Notes under the pieces: generated by a model
The model's input: only the letters and a program-made list of their open reading frames with translations
The model's database searches: none
What the model was told of the DNA's origin: nothing
NCBI RefSeq assembly: GCF_905115235.1
Contig: NC_051850.1
Location: forward strand, 8,899,841 to 8,963,840
Reading direction: 5' to 3'
Source of the DNA: Hermetia illucens
Lineage: Eukaryota; Arthropoda; Insecta; Diptera; Stratiomyidae
Length of the DNA: 64,000 nucleotides
Made by a program: the position numbers and the translations under genes
In this document: piece after piece, positions 1-10,789 of the stretch
Layout: each line of letters opens with the position of its first letter
How positions within the stretch are numbered: the stretch's first letter is position 1

Positions 1-182
1 TGCTAATTCCGAAGCCAAATGAGCCTTAGGACGATCTTTCGTCATAAAGCCCTATCTGCATATTGAACGGCATCGGCAAACTTTTCAATGGAATTCTACC
101 AATCACAGAAAGGGAGTGTGGCCTCTCCGACCGACAATTTGGATTTCGAAAGGCGTAATCCACTGTCAATGCGATCAGTGCG
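1..182 (+). mobile_element. LINE reverse-transcriptase fragment
   Basis: Conceptual + strand translation gives LIPKPNEP, then PICILNGIGKLFNGIL and LSDRQFGFRK followed by STVNAIS. These are the fingers/palm landmarks of R1/LOA-type LINE reverse transcriptases. The frame has stop codons and only about 60 codons survive. It continues off the left edge of the window. It is a dead fragment abutting a LINE ORF1 start of a different segment. Confidence 0.7.
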
Positions 183-224
183 GTGACTCCCCCTCGAACA
201 CCACCTTGTTGTGGTGGGGGAAGC

Positions 225-375
225 TTGAGGTAGGAATAAGGGTGTCCAAAAACACATGAAGATGGAAACAAATGATTGTAACTCTCCAAGTGGTAAGAAG
301 TCATAGATTTCGAGTCCACTCGTGACCTTGGGAGGTCAGGTCGTGTCTCACCTAACTCATGTTTTCTCACGGAGA
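225..375 (+). mobile_element. LINE ORF1 5' fragment
   Basis: The stretch around the ATG at 256 reads M-K-M-E-T-N-D then NSPSGKKS and a stop. It matches the ORF1 start at 32941, which reads MNVETRDSNSPSGKKS. The two also share the upstream GGGTGTCCAAA. It is a short broken piece joined to the RT fragment on its left and cut on the right by the R1-like LINE tail at 401. Confidence 0.6.
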
Positions 376-445
376 GATCTATGGAAGGCAGGCTTTACAC
401 TTTTTTTTTTGAGGAGGTGGAAATCTTCAAAATACACTGGCCTGG

Positions 446-537
446 ACACGCCAGCGTGTGGGATTCTTACCCACTAAAACCACCCCCGACTCCCTCCAAG
501 CCCCGTGGAACCACCGTACGGTATTACATCACGGGGC
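446..537 (-). other. 3' UTR hairpin cluster of R1-like LINE 1a
   Basis: Three self-complementary elements lie next to each other: ACACGC/GCGTGT at 446-459, GTGGG/CCCAC at 458-474, and GCCCCGTG/CACGGGGC at 500-537, which encloses the palindrome ACCGTACGGT at 513-522. The same block recurs in the copies at about 7870-7975 and 41280-41380. LINE RTs are known to recognise 3' stem-loops during target-primed reverse transcription. That role here is inference. Confidence 0.6.
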
Positions 538-551
538 GGAGTCAGCTCATT

Positions 552-3439
552 TTAGCTTGGTCCCCTTTCGTCTCTACGCGGCGTACGTAACCGCGCTTTT
601 CTGGTCTCCTCTGCCTTCCGCAGTTTACTCTGGATAGATACGACCATGGAGTTGATCGCATCCCAGTCTTCCTGACATGTTAGCATTCTTCGCACCAGAT
701 TCGCTGGTACAAGCACCTCTCCTAGAGTCTCCTCTAGATTCTGCCTTTCCTCCACAAACTTTGGACAGGGGAAGAATACATGCTCTGGGTCCTCTGGGAC
801 TCCATCGCAGTTTGGTCAGTCGGGGGAGGTATCTAGTTTAATCCTAAACAGGTATTGGCGATATCCTCCATGCTCCGCGAGACGCTGAGTAAGATTATAA
901 TTAATCTCACCGTGCCGTCTCTCCAACCACTCCTTGATGGCAGGGATAAGCCTGTGTGTCCACCGACCCTTTCCCGAGCGTTCCCAACGCTCTTGCCATC
1001 TATTTAACGATCTCTCCCTTTCGGCGTTCTTTGTCTGCGATAAAGGAGAGATAGACTTCGCATTATATATATTCGTCATCTCATCTGCCAAGATGTCAAT
1101 GGGCATCAGCCCAGAAATGACGAATGCTGCATCATCTGAGACAGTCCTGAATACCGAGCACACCCTTAGGGCTGTTCTTCTGTAGACTGAACTCAGTTTG
1201 TTAGCGTTAGATGTAACCTGCAATGCCTTTCCCCAAACTGGAGCTGCATAGAGCAGGATCGAAGTCACTACCCTAGCTATAAGCAACCTAGAAGCATGCC
1301 GTAGCCCTCCCACGTTCGGCATCATTCTTGCCAGGGCCACACTTGCAGTGGATGCTTTGTCATAGACATACTGCACATGTGGCTTATAGCTAAGCTTTCC
1401 GCCTATCATCACTCCCAAGTATTTGATCGCAGGCTTAGAAGTGATGATATGATTCCCAATTTAAATACGGGCAAAATTTATTTTACGGCGCTTGGTGATA
1501 AGGACCGCTTCCGTTTTTTCCGCCGCAAGTGTCAGACCAGAACTCTCAAGCCAACCCTTAACAGCACTGGGAAGATTAAGAACATCGTAGTACATGATGT
1601 TCCACAGTAGTGGGCCCAGCACAGAGCCCTGTGGGACACCCGCGGAGACAACGTACTCCTGGGGTCCGTCATCGGTATCATACCAAAGCCTCAGTTCTTG
1701 TAAATAGCTGTTGACAATAGCTGCAAGATAAGCAGGAATACCAATCTTCGCCAGAGATTCCCGTATTAGGTCCAATTGGCCGAATTGAATGCATTTCTCA
1801 CATCCAGGGTCACCACTATGCAATATTTGCTAGTACTACCCCTTCCGTGGATTGCATCTTCGGCCAAGCCAGTAACCATTTTGATGGCATCAATGGTTGA
1901 TCTGGCTTTACGGAACCCATACTGCCGTTCTCAGAGACCTCCCTGGCTCTCAACAACCGGGAGTAATCTATTGTAGATTACCTGCTCTAGCATTTTGCCC
2001 ACAGTGTCCAAAAGACAAATAGGTCTGTAAGAGGTTGGCTCACCTGGTGGTTTGCCAGCCTTAGGCAGTAGCACCAACTTCTGTCGTTTCCATGATGCAG
2101 GAAATATCCCCTCGGACATGCACGCCTCGAACAGCTCAGCGAACATGTCCGGTCTGGTCACAGCAAGCTTAAGGGCCTTATTCGGCACACCATCCAGACC
2201 CGGAGCTTTGTTATCTCCTATCCTGGTGCAGATCTCCAGCAGCTCGTCGCTGGTGACTGGCGGTATTGCCGTGTCGTTCAGAGGTTGCTGGAAGCTGTCT
2301 ATGCCCTCCTCTTGCTGAGGGAATAACCCCTGGATAATTTTTAACAAGAGTGAAGGGCACGTGATCTGCGGGGAAGATCGCCCCATCACGATTCTATAGG
2401 CGCTCCCCCACGGGTTTACGTCCGCTTCTAAACAGAGCTCCTTAAAGCATTCCCTCTTGCTCCGTTGGATGGCGAGCTTGAGGGTTTTGCGGGCATCCTT
2501 ATAGGCGCGCTCTTTTTGCCCTTTGTCATTTCTGTCTACCGCTCTTTGAGCCGCTCTTCTGGCTCGGTGACAGGCTGATCGAAGGCTGGCCGGTTCAGGA
2601 TTCCACCAGTAGTTTGGTCTTCTACTGGGGAATGTGCACCTCCTCGGCATGGACGCGTCACATGCTTTGGCGATGCATTCGACCACATGGGCAGCTCTTT
2701 CCGTAGAGGCGCCTGCTTTATTAGGTTGGTCTAACCACACCTCCATGAAGGTCTGCTCATCCAGAGCTTTAGCGGACCAGCCTGACATCTTTCTCGGTTT
2801 TGGGCATGATGATCTTATGTCCGGTGACTCCACCCATAGCCCAAAGAAGATCACCTGGTGATCGCTGTGGGTGTAGTGGTTGGTGACACACCAAAACATG
2901 CCACGTGCCAGTGCAGGGCTAACAAAAATTAGGTCTACGATTGAGGTAGACCCCCCTTTCTGAAAGGTGTTTACACATCCTTCGTTGGCCAGAACGACAT
3001 CCAACTGTGCGAAAGTGTCTAATAGACTGCGGCCCCTTGCATTTGTCTCTCTGCTACCCCATTCACGGGCCCAAGCATTGAAGTCACTAGCAATCACCCT
3101 TGGACTACGACCCCTTGCGTCGAGAACAAGGCTGTCAAGCATTTCCTCGAATTCGGACAGTGTCAGCCTTGGTGGGGCGTAACAGCTGTACACATATACC
3201 CCGTTTATTTTCGCCCACACCAAGCCGCTGTATGTCTGATTCCCAGTACATTGGATGGCTTGTCGACCGCATGCCCATATCGCCGCTCCACCAGACGAAT
3301 CTATAACCCACACGCCACCGTGACGATTTCTATAGGGTTCGCTAATGATGGCAATTTCCACCTCGGATTCGTAGATGGTCTGCTCGAGTAAATCCTGAGC
3401 GACCTTACAATGATTGAGGTTTATTTGAATAAACCTCAT
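552..3439 (-). pseudogene. LINE 1a ORF2: endonuclease and reverse transcriptase
   Basis: The start is the ATG at 3439, which overlaps the ORF1 stop. The first 502 codons (to 1931) are open. They contain endonuclease motifs QINLNHC (residue 5 on), ISEPYR, SDFNAWAREWGS, DLIFVS and SDHQV, then an RT start with NKAPGLDGVP and SYRPICLLDTVGK. The frame then breaks. Pieces at 1823-1461 (SAGVPQGSVLGPLLWN), 1418-816 (thumb and MIPNVGG-type region) and 755-552 (C-terminus) continue it. The YADD motif expected between NLPS and AVKGW is gone through an internal deletion. The downstream part normally holds a C-x2-C-x-H-x-C finger (PNCNGVPEDPEHVF), largely overlapping the break near 800. Confidence 0.85.
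3416..3437 (-). other. Palindrome at ORF1/ORF2 junction (copy 1a)
   Basis: GAGGTTTATT and its exact reverse complement AATAAACCTC are separated by two bases and sit on the first codons of ORF2. The same palindrome is perfect at 10041-10062 and 38671-38692, and slightly decayed at 48880-48901. Confidence 0.7.
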
Positions 3440-4087
3440 TTTTTCATTGAAGTCAGCGCCTCCTCTGCTTCAGGGCTCTGCTCTCCATGATGATTCCTAA
3501 CCAGATTACCACTTTTAAATAGTCCTTCACATTTGGCATTCATTGACCTTCCCTCCGTTTTATCTTTTTTGATGTTTGGCATTGGCGGAGATCTCAAGTT
3601 GACGAACTTCTTCTGAATGGGTCCTTTTCCTGATCCTGGAGTACCTTCTGTTGCTGCTCCTCTTGAATATGTGCGGTCGATGTTGTTGCTGTTTTTGCTG
3701 TCCAACGATCTGCTTTCGATTTACCCTTCTTCGGTTTTGTTACTGGTGTCGTCGGTAGAGTGGTACTTCGCTTGAACACTTCCGGAATGGAACTATTTGC
3801 TGCTGCTGGAGTACCTCCCCTTTTGGCCGGCTATCTCCTTTTAGCCCATCATTGTTTGCCTTTGTAGTTGGTGTTATTGGCAGAGTTGTGCTTTGTTTGA
3901 ATGCCTCCTTCTCCAAATCTAAAACACTTGTAGTATTAGATGCCACGGTGGCCAAGTTGTCCACCACTGGGGCATTGCGGTCGAGGGATATCGACGGCCG
4001 GCAGCCCGCTTACTCACTCCCAAAAGCCGCCGGAATTGGGGTTCCGAGCCCCTGCACCGTAACTATACTCCTTCTCAATTCGTCCAT
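3436..4087 (-). pseudogene. LINE 1a ORF1, variant without zinc knuckles
   Basis: Reading from the ATG at 4087 gives MDELRRSIVTVQGLGTPIP, then one in-frame stop, then a Thr/Lys/Gln-rich stretch. The final piece (3705-3436) ends PEAEEALTSMKK, matching the end of ORF1 in copy 1b (CPEFRKALTAMRK). Two copies of a unit reading FK(R/Q)STTLP(T/I)TP(V/T)TK lie at about 3779-3720 and 3905-3840, in different frames. The three CCHC knuckles of copy 1b are absent, so either this ORF1 diverged or its centre was replaced by a repeat. Confidence 0.55.
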
Positions 4088-6258
4088 GTTGTTGTTTTAT
4101 TTTCTGGGTGTCCTTCCCATAGCCATTTTGGTCCGCGCACCAGAGATGAGCAAACACTTGCCCATGCACAGTCAGAAAAGAAAAGTGCATGAGTACATAT
4201 TTACACATCAATAGGTATGCCCCAATCCGCCAGCTGGGGTCGCGCCTGATGGGAGATCTGGCCACTCCTCACCCGGCGTCTACGGCGCCGTCAACCCGGG
4301 TAGTACAGGAACTCCCTTAATAAGAGGAACTGGTAATCTGACCACGGCCTACGCGGCGATGACATTGTTGCCTAACTCTTCCAAAAAACGGGAGGGGAAG
4401 GCTCGACAGAAGGAAACTTTTGCCGCAAAGGAGAAGGAGCTACAGGCTTGCTTGTCAGAACTTTCTCCTCCATCTATATCCGGAAAAGCGGAAAAAAAGG
4501 AAGCTGCTTATTTGGACGCAACAGGTCTAACGCCGGTATGAGAAAACAGGTCCATGCAGCCCGGACACCGCAAACCTGAGAAGGCTCTTAGCCGACGACC
4601 ACGGAAGGCACTGCGAAAGAAGGCAAAGTTTCTTGGAAATGAGGCCATGGACGTTGCTACAACACCAAGTGTGGCGATATCCAGAGAAATCGACCCAAGA
4701 AAGCGGAAATTAAGGCGGAAGGTGAGGACAAGCTGATAACCCCCGTGGAAATCTACACTGAATGTAGCAGACTTTTCAGTTAGTGGTGGTTTTTATATTA
4801 GACTGCACTTATGGCTACAAACATAAGAGCTAGGCAAATCAACCTGCTGCATGCCACAGCTTCTGCTTATCTGCTGGCGGCAAGGCTGGCAAATTTGCAG
4901 GACTGTCCTTATGTATTTCTGGTTCAAGAGCCATGGATTCGTTTTAACGGAATCTGTGGTATTGGAGCCGTCAAGAGGACTAGAGTCTTCTCGATGAAAG
5001 ATCCTCGAAACCGAGAGCCTGCGTTTTGAAGGACAAATTATTAGAAGCACCATGCTGAGACAGGACCAGGACCTTCTGGTCAACTTACAATACCATGTTA
5101 GTGGTAAGAGGAGAAGCGTCATAGTTGCTTCTGCTCACTTACGCTATGATTCTTTGTGCCCTCTGCTAAAGCAAGAACTAAGAGATCTGATAGTGTATGC
5201 TGTATCACACACCTTTAGAGTACTTTCCCGAGGCCAACGTGGTGAAACGCTTCCATGGTGAAACCAAGAACTGCAGAGTCTCTGGAAAACAACCAGACGA
5301 TTTCTAAATCATACTTGCAAAATCGATAAGAACGGAGACCAGCTAAACTTCCGGAACTCACAGCCTGAATATAAGAGGCTCGTAAAACGTTCGAAACGAG
5401 ACTCTTTTAGTAAGGAATTGGAAAATGAAAGGGACCTGGTCGACGAGATGATTGGAGATCCGTGAAGACTCGGTTGCAAATTAGTAACCTGGAGGTTCAG
5501 GGGACACCTTTATTAGATAAGGCTGTCTGGGCAATATTCCCATGGCACCCCGTACGGAATGATGAATCCAGCGGAGAGAACACCGAGGACTGCGCACTAT
5601 CTCTATAGAAGAGTTGGAAAAGACAGCCTCCATAAAAAAACAAGACGACACCAGGATCCGATGGTATTCCAGCAGAGGTATAGAGACTGGTGCTCCAGCT
5701 TAGGCCAGACCTACTGTGCGGCGCATTCCACGCTTGCCTGAAAGGGGGCATTTTTCTTTCTTGGTGGATGTTGTCGAGGTTTTTGGTGATCAGCAAAGGG
5801 AAAGGCAGCCCTGAGTTGCCATCTGCATAGTGACTACCCTGTATGTTTGACACTGCCGGGAAAGTACTAGAAAAGCTCATCAGAACCGATACGTGCTGCC
5901 GGACTTATCCTCACGGTAGTTCGGCTGTAGACCAGGGAGATCCATAGTTGACAGCCACCAAGCTCGATGGGTGGTGCTCCTCGTAACGCTTGATATCAGA
6001 AACGCCTTTAATTTTGTAAGATGGAAATACATTTGAGGCACACTTGACAATAGTTTCCCCTTGCCGAATTATCTCTTACGGATATTGAGGGATTACCTGA
6101 GGAACTATTTCGTGCACTATGAGGTGAGGAGGGTGGAGATCCCGTCGGGAGTAGCGCAAAAATTCTGGAACAGTTCCAGTGATAGTCTGCTTAGACTAGA
6201 CATGCCAGAAGAGTCGCGCCTAATCAGTTATGCAGATTATGCCGCGGCAATTGTTGCT

Positions 6259-6560
6259 TCCGTAGCCTATATAACGACGAAATCTATGAGCGATACCATG
6301 ACCGTCAGGTTGTGGATCAAATCCGGCTCAATAGGTTACGGTGGGCGGGTCACCTAATCCGTATGGATGAGAATGATCCAGCCCGGAAAGTCTATAAGGG
6401 CAATATCTATGGTAGAAAAATAAGAGGAGGCGATGGCGTAGGTCAAGACGTCAGACAGCTTTTAGGGATATCGAATTGGTGGACCTCGGCGCAAAACCAG
6501 GATGTCTGGAGTTCCTTATTAAGGCAGGCCTAGACCGGATACCGGTTGTTGATGATGATG
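6259..6560 (+). mobile_element. Nested RTE-like LINE 3' fragment with (GAT)n tail
   Basis: The coding frame reads YNDEIYERYHDRQVVDQI, then RLRWAGHLIRMDENDPARKV, ending WSSLLRQA and a stop near 6533. This is the usual end of RTE/craniofacial-like LINE ORF2. The tail GATGATGATGATTG is a microsatellite, as in RTE-type ends. ATTGTTGCT (6250-6258) and ATTGCTGCT (6561-6569) flank it as a target duplication with one difference. It inserted in the RT of the surrounding LINE, just after its mutated YADD box. Confidence 0.7.
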
Positions 6561-6751
6561 ATTGCTGCTCGAACAGGCGCAAAGTAGACTCGTCACATTG
6601 ATGCAATGGGTAAGCGTATGGATGACTTCTCATAATTTCAACCTTGCGCTTGGAAAAACCGAGGTAGTCATCTTGACTAAAACGAGAATTCCGATTGGTG
6701 AGTCGATAATCGAGTCAAAATCAATGCTAAAGTATCTTGGACTAACTGGTA

Positions 6752-6768
6752 GGGGGGGGGGGGGGGGG
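6752..6768 (+). repeat. G17 homopolymer
   Basis: An uninterrupted run of 17 G lies within the decayed LINE, just after the RT thumb motif MLKYLGLT. Similar runs occur at 19752 and 32532. Confidence 0.95.
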
Positions 6769-7350
6769 TCTGCGCTACTGTGGATGGCAAGCACCTTACT
6801 TAAGTGAAGAGACGAGGAACTTTGCGGGTGGCGTCTGCGTACGACACTGTCTCTGAACCGACTGTGATCGTGGAGTGATCCCCGTTGCTGAGGTCTTGCT
6901 GAGGGACGTAAAGCCATATACAAGCGCGAAGAAGAGGAGTCAAGGAGGGTGGTTGCTCCTGAAGAACGTCCAACGTACGCTATATGAGTGGCAACTCCCT
7001 TAGCAAAATGAAACTAGAGGTAGATGGACTGCCCGAATACTTGACAACCGATAAGCGTGGCTGAATTGGAAGCATGGCTAGACTGACTATTTCCTTATCC
7101 ATCTCGTAAGTGGACATTTAACTTTCCAGTCTTACCTGCATAAGAGTTGTGGACGATACCGATCATACCTTTCTTTCTTGTGGAAGGTGGGATGGGATTC
7201 TCTCAGCAGCTCTATTTAAACAGAGGAGATCTCTCTCCAGGCAACATTGTCGAGTAAATGCTGAGAAGCGCAGCGCTGATAAGTGGAGTGGTGTTGCGCA
7301 TTACGGTCGGGTTCTTGTCGTTGCAAAGAAGATAGAGCTCGATCGGTGAA

Positions 7351-7680
7351 GGGGCCGAATGGCAGGAGGTTCCCTGAACTAACAGTTTCCTTCCTCCACT
7401 TTCCTCCCGTTGGTGAAAGGAATTCCCCGATTTAAAAGGCCCGCAAGGCGGGACAGTTCGGTGGCTAACCCAAAGTAATGTGACAAACTGGCATTCGACT
7501 CATTGGCTGGTGGCGTCATTCGGTCTGACTGGAACGAAGCTTTTAAACTCACTTGCATAGACAAAAGTAAATTTTTCTCTCGTATCGTCCTCATGGGCAC
7601 AATAGTTCTTCAAGGACGCGGTGCAACTTTCCCTTAACAGAATCGTCCTCAATATCCCTAACAAGCCCTGATTCCAGGAC
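7351..7680. other. No gene recognised
   Basis: This stretch probably contains the 3' end of the preceding LINE and unassigned decayed sequence. No credible exon or RNA gene is seen. Confidence 0.5.
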
Positions 7681-7689
7681 ATGACCCTC

Positions 7690-7852
7690 AGCTTCGGAGA
7701 TGTTAAGAGCCTTAACAGAATAGTATCCAATTTCTCCTTGTGTAAAGGCCTCCTTGTCAAAATCGTCGTGGTTTCCTCACCGGTTTGTGAGAGCTGCGGT
7801 CCGAATGAGACGATTGATCAGACTATTTTCAGTATGAGAAGGTCTTCCGGCA
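7690..7852 (+). mobile_element. LINE C-terminal fragment
   Basis: The translation reads SLNRIVSNFSLCKGLL, then VVSSPVCESCGPNETIDQTIFSM. This resembles the C-terminal zinc finger of LINE ORF2 proteins (usual form SNHxxxNxxL...SPxCxxCGxxETxxHxIxxC). The last His and Cys are replaced. It lies directly beside the end of copy 1b on the other strand. Confidence 0.5.
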
Positions 7853-8049
7853 TAGGACAAACCTCGTTTGAACTGGTCTGGACACACCAGCGTGTGGGAT
7901 TTTTACCCACAAAAACCACCCCCGACTCCCTCCCTGCCCCGCGGAACCACCATAAGGTATTACATAACGGGGCGGAGTCAGCTCCCTCTAGCTTTGTCAA
8001 CTTTCTTCTATACGCGGCGCACGTGACCGCGTTTTTCTCCTCTCCTCCT

Positions 8050-10064
8050 GCTTTTCACATTTTATTTTGGATAGAATCGCTCATGAAGTTTACCGCATCC
8101 CAATTCTCTTAATGTGCTAGCATTTTCGGCACCAGATTTTCTGGTACCAGCACCTCCCCTAGAGTCTCCTCAAGATTCCTCCTTTCTTCTACAAATCTCG
8201 GACAGTGGAAGAATACATGCTCTGGGTCCTCTGGGACTCCATTGCAATTTGGACAGTCGGGTGAGGTCTCCAATTTAAACCTGTGAAAGTATTGGAGATA
8301 TCCTCCGTGCCCCGTGAGCAACTGGGTGAGATTATAATTAATCATGGCAGGAATGAGCCTGTGCGTCCACCGCCCCTTTCCCGAGCGGTCCCACCGCTCT
8401 TGCCATCTATTTATGGATTTCTCCCTTTCAGTCTTCTTCGCCCGCGATGAGGAAGAGGTTGGCTTTGCATTGCATATGTTCGCCATCTCATCTGCCAAGA
8501 TGTCAATCGCATCATTCCAGAGATGACGACGTTCGACATCATCCTTGCCAGGGCCATACTTGCAGTGGATGATTTGTCGCAAACATACCGCACATGTTGC
8601 TTATAGCTAAGCTTCCTGTCTATCACCACTCCCAAGTATTTGATGGTCGGCTTGGAAGTGATAATATGATTCCTGATTCTCATACAGGCGTAATTTCTCT
8701 TCCGGGGCTTCCCCACCGTGTCCAGGAGATATATGGGTCGATATGAGGATGATTCACCTGGAGGTTTACCAGGTTTAGGCAGAAGTACCAACTTCTGCCG
8801 CTTCCGTGCCACTGGAAATATCCCCTCGGACATGCACGCTTCGAACAAGTCAGCGAACATGTCCGGTCTGGATTTCATGGCAAGCTTAAGCTTAACTCCG
8901 TCCAGGCCCGGCGCTTTATTGTCTCCTATTCTACCGCAGATATCCAACAGCTCGTCTCTGGTGACTGGCGGAATTGCCGCCACATTCAGAGGTGGTTGGA
9001 ATGTGTCGATGCTCTCCTCTTGCTGGGGAAATAACCCCTGGATGATTTTTAGCAAGAGGGTGGGGCACGTGATCTGCGGAGATGAACGGCCTTTGAATCG
9101 TCCCATCACGATTCTGTAGGCATTCCTCCACGGGTTTATGTTCGCTTCTGAGCAGAGCTCCTTAAAGCACTCCCCCTTGCTTCGCTGGATGGCGAGCTTG
9201 AGGTTTTTGCGGGCTGCCTTATAGACGCGCTCTTTTGGCCCCTGTTCTACTCTACCTACTGCCCTCTGAGCCACTCTTCTGGCTCGGTGGCAGGCTGATC
9301 GGAGGCCGGTCAGTTCATCATTCCACCAGTAGTTTGGTCTTCTACTGGAGAATGAATACCTTCTAGGCATGGACGCGTCACACGCTTTGGCAATGCATTG
9401 AGCCAGATGGACGGCTCTTTCCGTAGAGGTGCCTGCTTTATCAGGCTGATCTAACCACACCTCTATGAAGGTCTCCTCATCCAAAGATTTTGCAGACCAG
9501 CCTGAAATCTTTCTCAGTTTCGGGCATGATAGCTCTTTGGCCTGTGGCTCGACACATGTCTCATAGAACATTGCCTGGTGATCGCTGTGGGTGTAGCGTT
9601 CACTGACGCACCACGACATACCACGACATCTGCGCAAAAGCTTGTAATAAACTGCGCCCCCTAGCATTTGATTCCCTACTACCCCACTCTAGGGCCCAAG
9701 CATTGAAATCACCAGCAATCACCTTTGGACTTCGTCCCTTCGCGTCGAGAACAAGATTATCAAGCATTTGCTCGAATTCAGGCAGTGTCAAACTTGGCGG
9801 GGCGTAGCAGCTGTATACATATAGACCACTTATTTTCGCCCACACGAAGCCACTGCCTGCCTGACTTGCAGTACATTGTATGGCCTGTCGACCGCAAACC
9901 CATATCGCCGCTCCACCAGTCGAATCTTTGACCCATATGCCACCGTGACGGTGTCTATACGGTTCGCTTATGATGGCGATTTCCATCTCAGATTCGAACG
10001 TGGCCTGCTCAAGTAAATCCTGAGCGACCCTGCAATGATTGAGGTTTATTTGAATAAACCTCAT
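8050..10064 (-). pseudogene. LINE 1b ORF2 remnant
   Basis: The start ATG at 10064 overlaps the ORF1 stop. The first piece (to about 9600) keeps QINLNHCRVAQDLL, ISEPYRHRHGG and GDFNAWALEWGS. The second (9667-8411) keeps YTHSDHQ, then a basic region, NKAPGLDGV and SSYRPIYLLDTVGK. The third (8582-8109) holds KGRWTHRLIPAM, LTQLLTGHGGYLQYF and the CCHC finger CPNCNGVPEDPEHVFFHC. No YADD catalytic box remains. All motifs are those of R1-clade ORF2. Confidence 0.85.
10041..10062 (-). other. Palindrome at ORF1/ORF2 junction (copy 1b)
   Basis: This is a perfect 10-bp inverted repeat with a two-base centre over the ORF2 start, identical to that of copy 1a. Confidence 0.7.
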
Positions 10065-10789
10065 TTTCTCATTGCAGTGAGCGCCTTCCTAAATTCCGGA
10101 CATTTACCACTTCCGGCAATATGCCGGTTATCCTGGCCCTCTTTTACTTCGCGCAATAGGCACTTGGGATCCCTATTGCACTCTCTGGCAATATGGCCTT
10201 TCTCCCCACACCTTCTGCATCGATCGCACCGATCAATGCTGCTGGTGCATGCCTTCGCGAAGTGCCCAAACATGAGGCATTTAAAGCACCTCTTCAGTGA
10301 AATTTGTTCCCTTAAATGGCAGACAACCCATCCAATCCGAACCCCTCCGGCAGCCAATAACATCTGTGCTGCCTCTGCTGGTACTCGTATTGTGGCTGTT
10401 TGAGTACCACCATAGGCTTTTCGTAAGCCCACAATAGACTCCTCGGTGATTTCTTTCAACTTGAATTGCTCCTTCAGAACAGTACAAATTTCTTCTTTCG
10501 ATGTCACTTCATCGAGATCCTTACATTGAAGGTAGATCTCATGTTTTTGGGCACGCACTGCGGCATTCTTCCCAAGTGAGTTTTTCACTTTAGTGCGAAA
10601 GTCATCAGTTTTGCCCACGCTGGATCTTTTCAGCTCGAACAGGAGATCCCCTTTCTGGGTTCTTCGGATTCGGTTTACATTTCCGCTCAGATCTTTTAGG
10701 TTGGGATCCGCTTTGACCTTTTTGAGTATCTCCGCGTAGGACAGATTGCCCTTACTGGAGATAACAATTACATCTGGACGAGTTCGCAC
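10061..10789 (-). pseudogene. LINE 1b ORF1 (Gag-like, CCHC zinc knuckles)
   Basis: There are 242 open codons. Upstream in the same frame (to about 10890) the sequence still reads DELGNSTSVAKPKTSEN and NDGWTKVTNEKAERKAK, so the true N-terminus lies further out or is deleted. The middle (about 30-150) is the R1 ORF1 core (LSYAEILKKVKADPNLKDL, TQTATIRVPAEAAQ). Two classic knuckles follow: CFKCLMFGHFAKAC and CRRCGEKGHIAREC. The third (PKCLL then HIAGSGKCP) has lost one cysteine that copy 1c keeps. It ends in AATGA, overlapping the ORF2 ATG. The role is nucleic-acid chaperone and RNP formation. Confidence 0.85.

Larger units (their letters stand above)
401..4275 (-). mobile_element. R1-clade LINE, copy 1a (near full length, dead)
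   Basis: The element lies on the minus strand. Its A-tail appears as the T10 run at 401-410 and its 5' end is near 4275. That 5' end shares the leader also seen at about 10920-11000 and 37840-37930. ORF1 (about 4087-3436) and ORF2 (3439-about 552) overlap by ATGA at 3436-3439. ORF2 carries an apurinic-like endonuclease, a partial RT and a C-terminal CCHC finger. Lack of RNase H and the C-terminal CCHC point to the R1 clade. The copy has lost the YADD segment of the palm and has frame breaks after the first 502 codons, so it cannot move by itself. Confidence 0.85.
4355..7350 (+). mobile_element. R1/LOA-like LINE, second group (decayed)
   Basis: ORF1 pieces at 4359-4736 (EGKARQKETFA, then RRPRKALRKKAKFLGNEAMD) match those at 33075-33350. 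Endonuclease pieces follow at 4811-5150 (RQINLLHATASAYLLAARL, VQEPWIRFNGI, RRSVIVASAHLRYDS). RT pieces are LLVTLDIRNAFNF (about 5975), LPNYLLRILRDYLRN (6061 on) and SYADYAAAIVAS (about 6225, where the second D of YADD is replaced). A C-terminal DDTDHTFLSCGRWDG (about 7150) is R1-like. Many stops and frame changes break the coding. A foreign LINE piece is nested at 6259-6560 and a G17 run sits at 6752. Confidence 0.75.

Noticed and set aside
816-1418. A separate 200-codon host gene
   Set aside because: It contains RT thumb and C-terminal LINE motifs and lies in line with the ORF2 of copy 1a.
1776-3306. Several + strand open stretches of 60-90 codons
   Set aside because: They are antisense shadows of the LINE 1a ORF2.
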